Part shown: piece by piece, positions 1 to 8,370 of the stretch
Numbering within the stretch: the first letter of the stretch is position 1
How the letters are laid out: every line of letters begins with the position of its first letter
Assembly (NCBI RefSeq): GCF_031760065.1
Contig: NZ_CP134500.1
Coordinates: forward strand, 3,348,001 to 3,412,000
DNA from: Streptomyces durocortorensis
Lineage (GTDB): Bacteria; Actinomycetota; Actinomycetes; Streptomycetales; Streptomycetaceae
Reading direction: 5' to 3'
DNA length: 64,000 bases
The notes under the pieces: generated by a model
What the model was told of the DNA's origin: nothing
What the model saw: only the letters and a program-made list of their open reading frames with translations
Database searches by the model: none
Position numbers and translations under genes: made by a program

Positions 1-15
1 TTGACGTATGCGTTC

Positions 16-420
16 TCAGAGTTCGGAGAGTCGGCTGCGCGGCACGGCGGGTACGTCGGTGTTCGGCGTCGACAGCGCGTCCACCTCCCGCTTCACATCC
101 GTCTCGACCTGGATCTTCCGTAGCTGTGCCATCACGTCCAGCTCCTGCTCCGAGAACCCGTCCCGGCTGAACCGCACGGCCTGTTCAAGTGCCTGGATGA
201 CCAGGCGGATACGTACGGCGTCCTCGGCCGCACCGCGGTGGAGGTCCCGATAGGCCTGCGCGGCTGGGCCCCGCCAGCCCGCCTCGATCCGGTCGACAAC
301 CACATCCATGCGTTTGACCTGTTTATCCAGGTAGTCCTGCATACCGTCGAGGTCATCGGCAAGGTCCGTCAGCCGGTCTGTCTTCACTCGAAGTCGTGGC
401 TGTTCGCCTGCGCCGCTCAT
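16..420 (-). CDS. WXG100-family (ESAT-6-like) protein
   Basis: This 134-residue protein has the WXG100 organisation: two amphipathic helices around a central turn with Gly-Trp-Arg-Gly (E-A-G-W-R-G-P-A-A), followed by A-x-x-Y-R-D-L. Such proteins are usually substrates or partners of ESX/type VII secretion, or are fused to toxins. The tail after about residue 95 is charged and has no recognisable toxin domain. The ATG at 420 is chosen because the family start lies close to the first helix; the open frame upstream has no family-like sequence. No ESX core gene is visible in the window. It is probably unrelated to the biosynthetic locus. Confidence 0.7.
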   Translation of the reverse strand: MSGAGEQPRLRVKTDRLTDLADDLDGMQDYLDKQVKRMDVVVDRIEAGWRGPAAQAYRDLHRGAAEDAVRIRLVIQALEQAVRFSRDGFSEQELDVMAQLRKIQVETDVKREVDALSTPNTDVPAVPRSRLSEL

Positions 421-859
421 CGCACCCCCCGGTCTGCGTCTCTTGACGTCGCTTCGTCGCAGCCTACTTCGGCTGTCTCGGCCCCCGACTTCTGGCCGGA
501 CGATGACGGCGGCGGCCCGGAACGCGATGAGCACGCTCGCCGCCGAACCGAGGACCGGCCGGCGCAGGGCCGCCGGCCGAGACAGTCGCCCCGGCGACTG
601 GCAACCGAGACGACACGGCCGAACTCCGGGACAGTCACGGTTCGGTGAGGGCCGGACTGAATGACTCACAGCATCGCATACGCGCAGTTCGGGCAGTGTA
701 CGAGGCGAGGAGACCGGGAACCGCCGACCCCCGAGCCTGGTGCGTGAGGTCCATTCCTGATCACCCGCTCCACGGCCAAGACCCAGGTCACGACCCGGGT
801 TTCGCGCGCCCCATCCCGCTGTCACGGGTCGCCTCAGGGCGACGCCCTCTGTGGCTCGT
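421..859. other. Intergenic stretch with nothing recognised
   Basis: Open frames cross this stretch on both strands, but none has a convincing start, ribosome binding site or recognisable protein family, and they overlap one another. I see no RNA gene here apart from the riboswitch that begins just downstream. Confidence 0.5.
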
Positions 860-1060
860 CGCACAGATGTGGGTCGGCGTGGTCGTGGCCGGTTCTGCGA
901 CGCTTCCGTCCGACAAGCGACGGCGGAACGAGGAAGCCGGTGGGATTCCGGCACAGTACCGCCACTGTGCAGGGGGAGCGACTCCGCCATGGCCACCGCC
1001 CCGTCCGGGGTGGGAAGGCCGGAGAAGCTTTGATCCCGAGTCAGGAGACCCACGCCGTCG
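860..1060 (+). promoter_or_regulatory. Cobalamin (B12) riboswitch, orphaned
   Basis: The stretch at 931-968 has the hallmark AdoCbl-riboswitch core: GGAA, then CCGGTGGGATTCC, then CAGTACCGCCACTGT. The B12-box-like AGTCAGGAGACC lies at 1039-1050. The spacing and order match the cobalamin riboswitch family, read on the plus strand. A strong ribosome binding site (AAGGAGGAG) lies at 1124-1132, followed by a GTG at 1140. The reading frame from that GTG only runs antisense through the histidine kinase gene, so the riboswitch has no plausible target. The outer boundaries given are approximate. Confidence 0.8.
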
Positions 1061-1148
1061 CACCTCGATGCACGGGGCGGATCTCCCCAGGAGAGACGGT
1101 GGCACGCGTGTGCCGGCGTACCCAAGGAGGAGCTCGCTTGTGAGGCGA

Positions 1149-2417
1149 TCACACAGGCAAGCGCACCGGCAGCCGGACCGTGAGCCGCCAGTGCTCCGGG
1201 CCTTCCGGACCGGCCTCCATTTCGCCGTTCAGCAGCCGCACGCGCTCAAAGAGGCCGGGCAGGCCGTGCCCGGACGTCGGGAAGGCCCCCCGGGTCATGG
1301 CGCTCCCGGCTCCGGTCCGGTTGACCACGTCGAGCTCCAGCGAGTCCGGGGCGGTCGCCACCTTGACCCGGATCGGGCCGCCCGCTCCGTGCCGCAGCGC
1401 GTTCGTCAGGCCTTCCTGGAGAATGCGGTACGCCGCCCTGGACAGCGTCCCCTGCACCTGCGCGCAGTCGCCCGACATCTCAGGCTCCACCTCCGCGCCC
1501 GCGTGCCGCATGCGGTCGAACAGCTCGGGCAGGTCGGTCAGGGCCCGGGCCGGGGCCGTTCCCGCCTTCTCCTCGCGCAGCATGCCCAGCACGTAGTCCA
1601 GATCCTCAAGGGCGGCCCGGGTCGACTCCTCGATGCTGCGCAGGGCGGCCCGGGCCGCCACCGGGTCGGCACCGAGCACCTCGCCCGCCACCGCCGCCTG
1701 GATCGTGGCGGACGTCAGCGTGTGGCCGATCGAGTCGTGCAACTCGTGGGCCAGCCGGTTGCGTTCGGCCAGTGCCCGCTCCCGCTCGGCGGCCAGCGCG
1801 AGCCGCTCGGCCGACGACGGACCCAGCAGCCTGGGGGCCAGCCACCGCAGGGCGTGCGTCACCGCCAGGCACAGAGCCGCCGCCAGCAGCAGACAGAAAA
1901 GCGCCGCCGCCCAGCTCTGCCAGCCGCTATCCGCCCGCAGCGTCCAGCCGTTCACACTCAGCCCGGCCTCGGCGCCCGCCCAACCGCCGGGAAGGAGCAG
2001 GCCCGCGATGAACAGCAGGACGCTCAGCTGCGCCCCCGCCCACCCCAGCGCCACCTGCGACAGCAGCCAGAGCGGGGTCCGCAGGCGGTCGGCGCCCGAC
2101 GCCATGGAAGAGCCGTCACCGGGCGAGCCCGTGCGCCGACGCTCGACCACAGGATCAGGCAACGGCACCCCCAGCATCCGCCGGGCGCAGGCGATCAGCA
2201 CCCGCCGCGTGGTACGGGCCAGCCCGATCACCGCGATCAGTACGGACCAGACCAGCACGGTCAGAGCGAACTGCACTCCCGCTGAAGCCGATGACCACGC
2301 CATCGCCGGCAGTGCTGCGAAAGGCAGCAGGGGAAGGCTCGCCAACGCGCCGCAATAGGCGAACAGGGCACCCGCATACGTGGAGCCGCGCAGCAGCGAC
2401 CGGATTCCTCTGAGCAT
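1149..2417 (-). CDS. NarL/DesK-type sensor histidine kinase (orphan)
   Basis: A 422-residue membrane histidine kinase. The N-terminal half has several hydrophobic segments (about residues 15-70 and 130-215). The HisKA_3 phosphoacceptor is A-H-E-L-H-D-S-I-G-H near residue 245, and a HATPase region follows with N-A-L-R-H-G and a G-H-G-L-P-G-L G-box. These features define the kinase partner of LuxR-type response regulators. No response regulator is adjacent in the window, which is unusual for the family. The ATG at 2417 gives the normal start just before the first membrane segment. Its 3' end abuts the remnant start site left by the cobalamin riboswitch. Confidence 0.8.
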   Translation of the reverse strand: MLRGIRSLLRGSTYAGALFAYCGALASLPLLPFAALPAMAWSSASAGVQFALTVLVWSVLIAVIGLARTTRRVLIACARRMLGVPLPDPVVERRRTGSPGDGSSMASGADRLRTPLWLLSQVALGWAGAQLSVLLFIAGLLLPGGWAGAEAGLSVNGWTLRADSGWQSWAAALFCLLLAAALCLAVTHALRWLAPRLLGPSSAERLALAAERERALAERNRLAHELHDSIGHTLTSATIQAAVAGEVLGADPVAARAALRSIEESTRAALEDLDYVLGMLREEKAGTAPARALTDLPELFDRMRHAGAEVEPEMSGDCAQVQGTLSRAAYRILQEGLTNALRHGAGGPIRVKVATAPDSLELDVVNRTGAGSAMTRGAFPTSGHGLPGLFERVRLLNGEMEAGPEGPEHWRLTVRLPVRLPV

Positions 2418-2560
2418 GGTCAGGCAAGTATGACCGGACGTCCCACCGGCGGCCTCCCCCGATCGGGGGAGCGCATTCTCCCGCCTTCCCGCGATGTGCC
2501 CGTGGGCCCCCGAAACCAGAATCGATCCCTCACAGGCTGGCAGGACGGAAGGACGGGCTG

Positions 2561-3013
2561 ATGGACGCTCAGGGAATCGGGACGGCGCTGGACCACGCGG
2601 TGTCCGCTCAGGATCAGGCCGTACGGGATCGGACGGCGCCGAACCGCATGGCACCGAACCGCATGGCACCGAACGGAATGGCGCCGGGCCTGACGGCACC
2701 GAGGAACAGCCTGGCCACGGCCGCCCTGACGCTGGGCGTCATCAGCCTGTGCACCTCGGTCGTCTTCATCGGCGGGCTGCTCTCGGTGATCGGCCTGATC
2801 CTGGGCATCGCCGCGCTGATAGCGGCCAAGCAGACCGGTGCGGGCCGGCGCAGGGCCGTCGCCGCCGTGGTGACGTCGTCCCTCGCGATCGTGGTGTCCG
2901 GGCTGGTCGCCGTCTTCATGGTCTGGTACGCGAACAAGACGCAGGAGTGCTACCAGCCCGACAGCTTCCAGCAGTACACGCAGTGCGTCCGCGCGCAGCT
3001 GAACGCAGACTGA
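2561..3013 (+). CDS. DUF4190-like small membrane protein
   Basis: A 150-residue protein with two hydrophobic segments (about residues 52-85 and 98-125), separated by a basic loop A-K-Q-T-G-A-G-R-R-R. This is the layout of DUF4190 membrane proteins common in actinomycetes. The N-terminus carries an in-frame tandem repeat (R-M-A-P-N, R-M-A-P-N, G-M-A-P-G) made by about 15-bp DNA repeats at 2641-2690. The C-terminal tail has two Cys residues. Function is unknown. The ATG at 2561 is the first start after the ribosome-binding-like GGACGG. Confidence 0.6.
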   Translation: MDAQGIGTALDHAVSAQDQAVRDRTAPNRMAPNRMAPNGMAPGLTAPRNSLATAALTLGVISLCTSVVFIGGLLSVIGLILGIAALIAAKQTGAGRRRAVAAVVTSSLAIVVSGLVAVFMVWYANKTQECYQPDSFQQYTQCVRAQLNAD

Positions 3014-3075
3014 ACGGCCTTCCCCTTCCCTCACCGGTCGGCTGCCCGCTCTCCTCGGCAAGGACGAACATCACC

Positions 3076-3985
3076 GTGCGAAGCAGAGCAAACCGTAAGG
3101 CCCCCCCCTACTCGCCGCCGGCCTCGCGGCGGTCGTGCTTTCGGCGCTGGCACCCTCGACGGCCTTCACCGCGTCCACGGCATTCGACGCCTCCCCCGCC
3201 AAGGACCCTCTGCGGCGGTACACGCAGCAGAAGCTCCCTTGGAAACGCTGCGGCGCGAAGGGCCCTACCTCGGCGCTGTCTACATGCAGTTGTTCCCCCA
3301 GCGGGCCGACCGGATCGTGCTGGACAGCGCGACCGACCCCACCTGGGTCTACCGGGGAATGTTCCAGGACATGGCGAAGGCGGCCGAGCAGGCTTTCACG
3401 CGGTGGACCGCATGGACCGCCCGCCGGCACACGGCCTACGGGCTGGGCGGCACTCCGGCCGAGGTCCGCAAGTCCTACTGGGACCTGATCGTGCGGGCGA
3501 ACCGCAAGCTCGTCCCTTTTGAGGGACGATCCCTCACCGGCGACGGCATCCGTGCCGACAACGGCAGGTTCTTCCACGTCCAGAAGGCCGCCGAACGGAT
3601 CGCCGGACTGAAAGAGGCGGCCGAAGGCAGGAACCCGGGTCCTTCCGGCACGGCCGGTCAGGTCCAGGAGTCCGACGACAACTACGCCTCGATCGCCTGG
3701 TCCTTCATGTGCGCTGACACCCGCACCTGGTCGCACGACCCCGAGGAGTACCGCCGCGAGGCGATCCGCGACAAGGCCCGGTATCCGCTGTACGGCGACT
3801 TCGCCGCCGCCATCAGGCCCTGCGCCTTCTGGGAGCAGGGCAGTGAGCCGCAGACCAGGATCGACAACAAGGCCGGTGCGCTGATCACGCAGAGCGAGTG
3901 GGGCTCCCAGACGCCCCTCTTCGCCGCTCAGGCCATGCACCGGGCCCTGCGCGGCTTCCGGCGGGTGACGGTGAACTCTTCATGA
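3076..3985 (+). pseudogene. Decayed secreted alpha/beta-hydrolase (tripeptidyl-aminopeptidase-like)
   Basis: Pieces of one exported S33/TAP-type peptidase are spread over three frames. The GTG at 3076 begins a basic signal-peptide start, V-R-S-R-A-N-R-K. After a run of eight C at 3101-3108 the frame shifts and continues as a hydrophobic signal core, then R-R-Y-T-Q-Q-K-L-P-W-K-R-C, typical of the mature start. The next recognisable piece, in a third frame, starts at Y-L-G-A-V-Y and runs to 3985. The segment between them, which should hold the serine nucleophile elbow, is missing, and the C-terminus stops before the catalytic His region. It is almost certainly non-functional. Confidence 0.75.
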
Positions 3986-4100
3986 TCCAGGTCGTGAGCG
4001 GGTCATGGGCCATCGAGGAGAGCGGCACTGTTCCCCCGGGCGGGCGGAGTGAAACGGTCTGGACATCGGGTCCACCGTCAGCTTCCGGTCTGGAGACACC

Positions 4101-4907
4101 ATGGAAATCAGCCTGCTGGGACCGCTCGACGCCGAATCGGCAGGGGCTCGGATCCTGCCCACCGCGGCCAAGCAGCGGCAGTTGCTGGCCCTCCTCGCCC
4201 TGCACGCCAACCGGGGTGTGCCGGTGTCGATGCTCATGGAGGAGATATGGGAGGACGATCCGCCGCGCAGCGCGTCCACCACGCTCCAGACGTACATCCT
4301 CCAGCTGCGCAGACTCATCAGCTCCTCGCTCGGGGACCGCAGCGGCATCGTCGCCAAGGAGATCCTCGTGTACCAGCACGGCGGGTACCAGCTCAGGATG
4401 CTGCCGGGGACGGTCGATGCCCAGGAGTACGACCGGATCGCGGCCCGGGGGCAGGCGGCGTTCGACGCGGGTGACGACGAGCGGGCGGTGGCGGCGTTCC
4501 GCCGGGCGCTCGATCTCTGGCAGGGGCCCGCGCTCGCCGACGTCCGGGCCGGGACGTTCCTGGAAATGGAGCGGGTACGGCTGGAGGAGAGCAGGCTCGG
4601 CATCCTGGAGCGGCGCATCGACGTCGAGCTGAGCATGGGGCGGCACACCGAACTGCTGCCGGAGCTCACCGTTCTGACGGCACGTCACGGACTGCACGAG
4701 GGGCTGCACGCGCTGCGTGTGATCGCGCTCTACCGGGCCGGGCGGCCGTCCGAGGCGCTGTCGGCCTTCAGCACACTGCGGACCCGGCTGAACGAGACCT
4801 TGGGCATCGAGCCCTCTCCCCGGCTCCAGCGGCTCAACCGTGCCGTGCTCGCCGGGGACCAGCTGCTGGAGCAGGGGCGGCGGCTGGGGCAGCAACGCGG
4901 CGTCTGA
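4101..4907 (+). CDS. SARP-family transcriptional activator
   Basis: A 268-residue protein with the SARP layout: an OmpR-like winged helix over about residues 1-95 (start M-E-I-S-L-L-G-P-L, core Q-L-L-A-L-L-A-L-H-A-N) followed by a bacterial transcriptional activation domain (about 100-250, with A-L-D-L-W-Q-G-P-A-L and a final L-G-I-E-P-S-P). SARPs activate antibiotic operons by binding direct repeats at the -35 region. Triple GTCAG repeats lie 49 bp downstream of this gene, before the PKS operon, and at three other promoters, so this protein or the second SARP is the likely activator of the core biosynthetic operons. It has no TTA codon. Confidence 0.88.
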   Translation: MEISLLGPLDAESAGARILPTAAKQRQLLALLALHANRGVPVSMLMEEIWEDDPPRSASTTLQTYILQLRRLISSSLGDRSGIVAKEILVYQHGGYQLRMLPGTVDAQEYDRIAARGQAAFDAGDDERAVAAFRRALDLWQGPALADVRAGTFLEMERVRLEESRLGILERRIDVELSMGRHTELLPELTVLTARHGLHEGLHALRVIALYRAGRPSEALSAFSTLRTRLNETLGIEPSPRLQRLNRAVLAGDQLLEQGRRLGQQRGV

Positions 4908-4955
4908 CCGGCCGGGCCCGGCCGGTCCGCCGCATCCAGGGCTCGGGTACGGGGT

Positions 4956-4982
4956 GTCAGCCTCCGGTCAGTTCCGCGTCAG
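4956..4982 (+). promoter_or_regulatory. SARP-type triple direct repeat, PKS operon promoter
   Basis: GTCAG occurs at 4956, 4967 and 4978, exactly 11 bp apart, which is one helical turn. An A-rich -10-like stretch (AAGAAT) follows at the usual distance, upstream of the ACP gene. The same arrangement occurs at three other promoters in the window, which makes chance unlikely. This is a predicted SARP operator. Confidence 0.75.
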
Positions 4983-5035
4983 GGACACCGAGAAGAATCG
5001 TTTACGTCCAGCGACACACACCACTTGGAGGAACC

Positions 5036-5296
5036 ATGTCCAGCACCGTCACCATCGGCACCGACCAGCGCGCACAGATCAAGGAGATCGTCTGCGACAT
5101 CCTCGAAATCGAGGCCGCGGATGTGACGGACACCAGCCTTTTCAAGGAGAACCACGGCGCCGACTCGCTGGGTGCCATCGAGATCCTCTCCTCGCTGGAG
5201 CGCACCTTCGACATCGAGATCGACCAGGCCGAGCTGACCCGCATGGTCAACCTCGACGGTGTGGTCGCCGTGGTCGAAGAGGGCCTGGCCAAGTAG
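5036..5296 (+). CDS. Acyl carrier protein of the type II PKS
   Basis: An 86-residue acyl carrier protein with the phosphopantetheine site G-A-D-S-L-G-A-I-E near residue 43. The following acidic helix (I-L-S-S-L-E-R-T-F-D-I-E-I) would dock the partner enzymes. It is the first gene of the operon that continues with KS and CLF, so it should carry the growing polyketide chain. The Sfp-type PPTase at 47.4 kb could install the prosthetic group. The start follows a strong ribosome binding site (TTGGAGGAACC). Confidence 0.9.
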   Translation: MSSTVTIGTDQRAQIKEIVCDILEIEAADVTDTSLFKENHGADSLGAIEILSSLERTFDIEIDQAELTRMVNLDGVVAVVEEGLAK

Positions 5297-5354
5297 TCCG
5301 CGGAAGCCGGATGCCGACAGGCATGTCGGCAGAGTTGACAGAGGGGAGGCAGTG

Positions 5355-6626
5355 ATGGACAACAACCACCGGACTCCGCGCCGGGTCGTCATCACGGGGC
5401 TGGGTGTGGTCACCAGCATCGGCACCGGGCCGGCGGAATTCCTTTCCGGACTCCGGACCGGCCGCAGTGGGGTAAAGCCGATCACTTCCTTTGATACGGC
5501 TGGCTACGCGCACTCCAACGGCTGCGAGATCGACGACTTCGACCCGGCCGAGTGGATCGAGCACATCGACCCCGAGGAACTCGGCCGGGCCAGTCAGTTC
5601 TCCGTGGCCGCGGCGCGCATGGCCGTGTCCGACTCGGGCATCGACCCGGCGGAACTGAAGCGTCGGCGGACCCTGGTCTCGGTCGGCACCACCGACGGCG
5701 AATCCCGCGACCTGGACAACCTGATGGGCGTTCAGCTCGATGTGGGGCCGGAGCAGTTGGACGCGCATGTCGCTCGGCGCTCCTCGGCGGGGCTGCTTTC
5801 GAGCAGCGTCGTACGCGAACTGCGCCTCACCGACGTGGAAGCCGTCACCATCCCGACCGCCTGCGCCGCGGGCAACTACGCCATCGGCTCCGGCTTCGAC
5901 GCCATCCGGGCCGGGGAGGTGGACGTGGCCCTCTCCGGAGGCGCCGACGCCGTCTGCCGCAAGACCTTCACCGGGTTCTACCGGCTCGGCACGATCGCCC
6001 CCGAGCTGAGCCAGCCGTTCGACGTGAACCGCAAGGGCATCCTCACCGGGGAGGGCGCGGGCATCCTCTTCATGGAGAGCCTGGACTCGGCCCTGGAGCG
6101 CGGCGCCCGGATCTACGCCGAGGTGCTCGGCTACGGGCTGAACTGCGACGCCCACCATCCGGTGGCCCCGGACCAGGACAGCCTCGCCGCCTGCATCGAG
6201 GTGGCGCACCGCAACGCCGGGATCAAGCCCGAGGACATCGACTTCATCTCGGCGCACGGCACCGGCACCAAGGCCAACGACGTGACGGAGGCGGGAGCCA
6301 TCCGCCAGGTGTTCGCACAGCCGCCGCCGACCGTCTCCATCAAGTCGATGCTCGGCCACACCATGGGCGCCGCCAGCGCCCTGGCCTCGGCCGCCTGTGC
6401 CCTGGCCATCACGGAGGGATTCATCCCGCCGACCATCAACCATCAGGAGACCGACCCGGACTGCGGTCTGGACCCGGTCCCCAACGAGGCGCGGCCCGCC
6501 GATGTGCGCATCGTTCAGAACAACGCGCTCGCCTTCGCGGGCAACAACGCGGTGCTGATCCTCGGCCGGTACGAGGCCGGCACGGGGCGCTCGGGCCGCA
6601 CTGGGCACGCAGCGGACGCGACGTGA
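5355..6626 (+). CDS. Ketosynthase (KS alpha) of a highly reducing type II PKS
   Basis: A 423-residue FabF-like ketosynthase with a complete catalytic triad: Cys in I-P-T-A-C-A-A-G-N (about residue 171), His in S-A-H-G-T-G-T-K-A-N-D (about 300) and His in M-L-G-H-T-M-G-A-A (about 336). It performs decarboxylative Claisen condensations on ACP-bound chains. The CLF partner is encoded two genes downstream rather than immediately adjacent. With dedicated KR and DH genes in the same operon the expected chain is a polyene rather than an aromatic poly-beta-ketone, as in ishigamide and similar highly reducing type II systems (family knowledge). The ATG at 5355 follows GGGGAGG. Confidence 0.9.
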   Translation: MDNNHRTPRRVVITGLGVVTSIGTGPAEFLSGLRTGRSGVKPITSFDTAGYAHSNGCEIDDFDPAEWIEHIDPEELGRASQFSVAAARMAVSDSGIDPAELKRRRTLVSVGTTDGESRDLDNLMGVQLDVGPEQLDAHVARRSSAGLLSSSVVRELRLTDVEAVTIPTACAAGNYAIGSGFDAIRAGEVDVALSGGADAVCRKTFTGFYRLGTIAPELSQPFDVNRKGILTGEGAGILFMESLDSALERGARIYAEVLGYGLNCDAHHPVAPDQDSLAACIEVAHRNAGIKPEDIDFISAHGTGTKANDVTEAGAIRQVFAQPPPTVSIKSMLGHTMGAASALASAACALAITEGFIPPTINHQETDPDCGLDPVPNEARPADVRIVQNNALAFAGNNAVLILGRYEAGTGRSGRTGHAADAT

Positions 6627-7402
6627 GCGAGATCCTGCCGCGCTTACGCAGGCCGGCCCGATCGGACACGCCCGTGCGGGTGCTGCTGCTGCACGGTCTC
6701 GGAGGCAAGAGCACCGTGTGGGACCGGTTCGTGGACCGGGCCGACGAGACGTTCGAACTGTGGGACGCGGACCTGCCGTGGCGGGCCATGTCCGACAGCG
6801 ACGGATGGGGCTCGCTGCCCGATCCGGCACAGATCCTCGTCGATCTGGTGGGCGACGAGTTCGACGCGGTCGTGGCACATTCGTACGCCGCCAATCTGCT
6901 CACCGAAGCCGTCGCGGCCGGACGGATCGCACCGCGTCCGACCGTGCTGGTGAGCCCCTTCTACCGCGCCAGCACCCGGGAGTTCGACTGGTCGGTGATC
7001 TCGTACTACCTCAATGACTTCCACCGCGTCTTCGAGGAGGCGCTGGAGGTCGGCGAGACGGGCAGGTTCGCGAAGTCGCACCGCGACTGGATGGCGCTGC
7101 GGCTGCGCGACCAGATAGGGCCGTACGGCTGGATGCGGTTCTTCGAGACCTATCTGCGCTCTCCCTTCCTCGATCTCGACGCCGTGCGCTCCCCGCTGCT
7201 CGTGCTGTCGGGGGCGAAGGACATCGCGGCCCGTCCCGAGGACGGCCGCGCGCTCGCCTCGGGCGTTCCGTACGCCCGGTTCGAACTCCTCGACGGATGC
7301 CGCCACTTCCCGATGGTGGAACGGCCCGCGCACGTCACCCGGCTGGTCTGCGACTTCCTCGCCGCCGCCGTATCCCCATCCCCTCGACTGGAGATGTCAT
7401 GA
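6623..7402 (+). CDS. Alpha/beta hydrolase (possible chain-release or editing thioesterase)
   Basis: A 259-residue alpha/beta hydrolase. The oxyanion stretch is L-L-L-H-G-L-G-G, the nucleophile Ser lies in V-V-A-H-S-Y-A-A-N (a GxSxG variant), the acid is Asp in S-G-A-K-D-I, and the base is His in C-R-H-F-P-M-V-E-R-P. It overlaps the KS stop by GTGA and the next gene by ATGA, so it is made in step with the PKS. It may hydrolyse or transfer stalled or finished acyl chains. Codon 8 (6644-6646) is TTA, the rare Leu codon that requires bldA tRNA in Streptomyces, so translation may depend on developmental stage. Confidence 0.78.
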   Translation: MSEILPRLRRPARSDTPVRVLLLHGLGGKSTVWDRFVDRADETFELWDADLPWRAMSDSDGWGSLPDPAQILVDLVGDEFDAVVAHSYAANLLTEAVAAGRIAPRPTVLVSPFYRASTREFDWSVISYYLNDFHRVFEEALEVGETGRFAKSHRDWMALRLRDQIGPYGWMRFFETYLRSPFLDLDAVRSPLLVLSGAKDIAARPEDGRALASGVPYARFELLDGCRHFPMVERPAHVTRLVCDFLAAAVSPSPRLEMS

Positions 7403-8370
7403 GCAACAGCAACCTCGCCAAGGACGGCGCCACGCAGGTCGAGATCCGCCCCCGCTACGAGGGGTCGAACATCTGCACCTGGATCGGCTTCAAGCATGTC
7501 AACTACATGGTGGAAGAGGCTGTCTACGACCACCTGAGGCAGCACGGCCTCCCGGCCGGGAAGCTGTACGAGCGCTTCGGCCTCGGTGTCGACATCACCG
7601 ACATCGACACCAAGATCCTCACCGCGTTCCACATCGACGACCTGGCCACGGCAACCGTGCGCCCGGGTCCCGACAAGGGCGACGGCAAGCGCTTCCTGGT
7701 GGAGTTCACCGTCGAGCGCGAGGGCCAGCCGGTCAAGGCGGTCGCTTCCAAGGTGGCCGTGCAGCTGCGCCTGGACCCGCGCGGCCACTCGGTGGAGGAG
7801 CCGCCCGCGGAGCTCGCGGAGTTCGTCGTGGACCGCCTCGGCGCCGGTGCGGAGCCGGTCGTACTGGAGCCCGGCGCGGACCCGCTGGACCAGCTGACCG
7901 CGGGCACGAACTCCTTCGGCTGGGCCTGGCGGATGCCGTACTTCTACTGCCACTTCACCGAGCGCGTCCAGATGTCCGGCTACCTGCGGCAGATGGAGGA
8001 GGTCGTCGACCTGTTCCTGGAGGACCGGGGCGTCTCCATCAAGACCCTGCTCGACGAGCAGGACTGGATCCCGGTGGTGCCCCACTCCAGGATCACCATC
8101 CTCGACGAGGCCCGGATGGAGGAGACGCTCTACACGGTCTACACCGTCGAGAACGTCTTCAAGCGCTACACCTACACCGCACGCATGGACTGCTACGTAC
8201 TGCGCGACGGTGTGCTGGTGCCGACCGCGACCGGCCGGATCACCCACGGCTGGGCCGTCATCGAGAACCGTCGCGACTGGAGCCTGGTGAACTTCGACGA
8301 CCGGCTCACCGACGCGCTGAACGGCAAGGCGGGTACGGGCACGGCCGCCGGCCGGGGAGCCACGGCGTGA
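7399..8370 (+). CDS. Double-hotdog acyl thioesterase-like protein
   Basis: A 323-residue protein made of two hotdog-like halves. The first includes F-K-H-V-N-Y-M-V-E-E-A and the second Y-C-H-F-T-E-R-V-Q-M-S-G-Y-L-R-Q-M-E-E, resembling the helix regions of 4-hydroxybenzoyl-CoA/YbgC-type thioesterases. In a type II PKS operon it could hydrolyse acyl-ACP, hand the polyene to the NRPS, or edit chain length. The ATG at 7399 overlaps the upstream stop; the next gene starts in its stop codon. A dehydratase-type role cannot be excluded because hotdog folds serve both reactions. Confidence 0.6.
   Translation: MSNSNLAKDGATQVEIRPRYEGSNICTWIGFKHVNYMVEEAVYDHLRQHGLPAGKLYERFGLGVDITDIDTKILTAFHIDDLATATVRPGPDKGDGKRFLVEFTVEREGQPVKAVASKVAVQLRLDPRGHSVEEPPAELAEFVVDRLGAGAEPVVLEPGADPLDQLTAGTNSFGWAWRMPYFYCHFTERVQMSGYLRQMEEVVDLFLEDRGVSIKTLLDEQDWIPVVPHSRITILDEARMEETLYTVYTVENVFKRYTYTARMDCYVLRDGVLVPTATGRITHGWAVIENRRDWSLVNFDDRLTDALNGKAGTGTAAGRGATA

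Noticed and set aside
1140..2285. A gene starting at the GTG after the riboswitch ribosome binding site.
   Set aside because: The frame is long only because it is antisense to the histidine kinase. The protein is Arg/Gln/Gly-rich with no family similarity.
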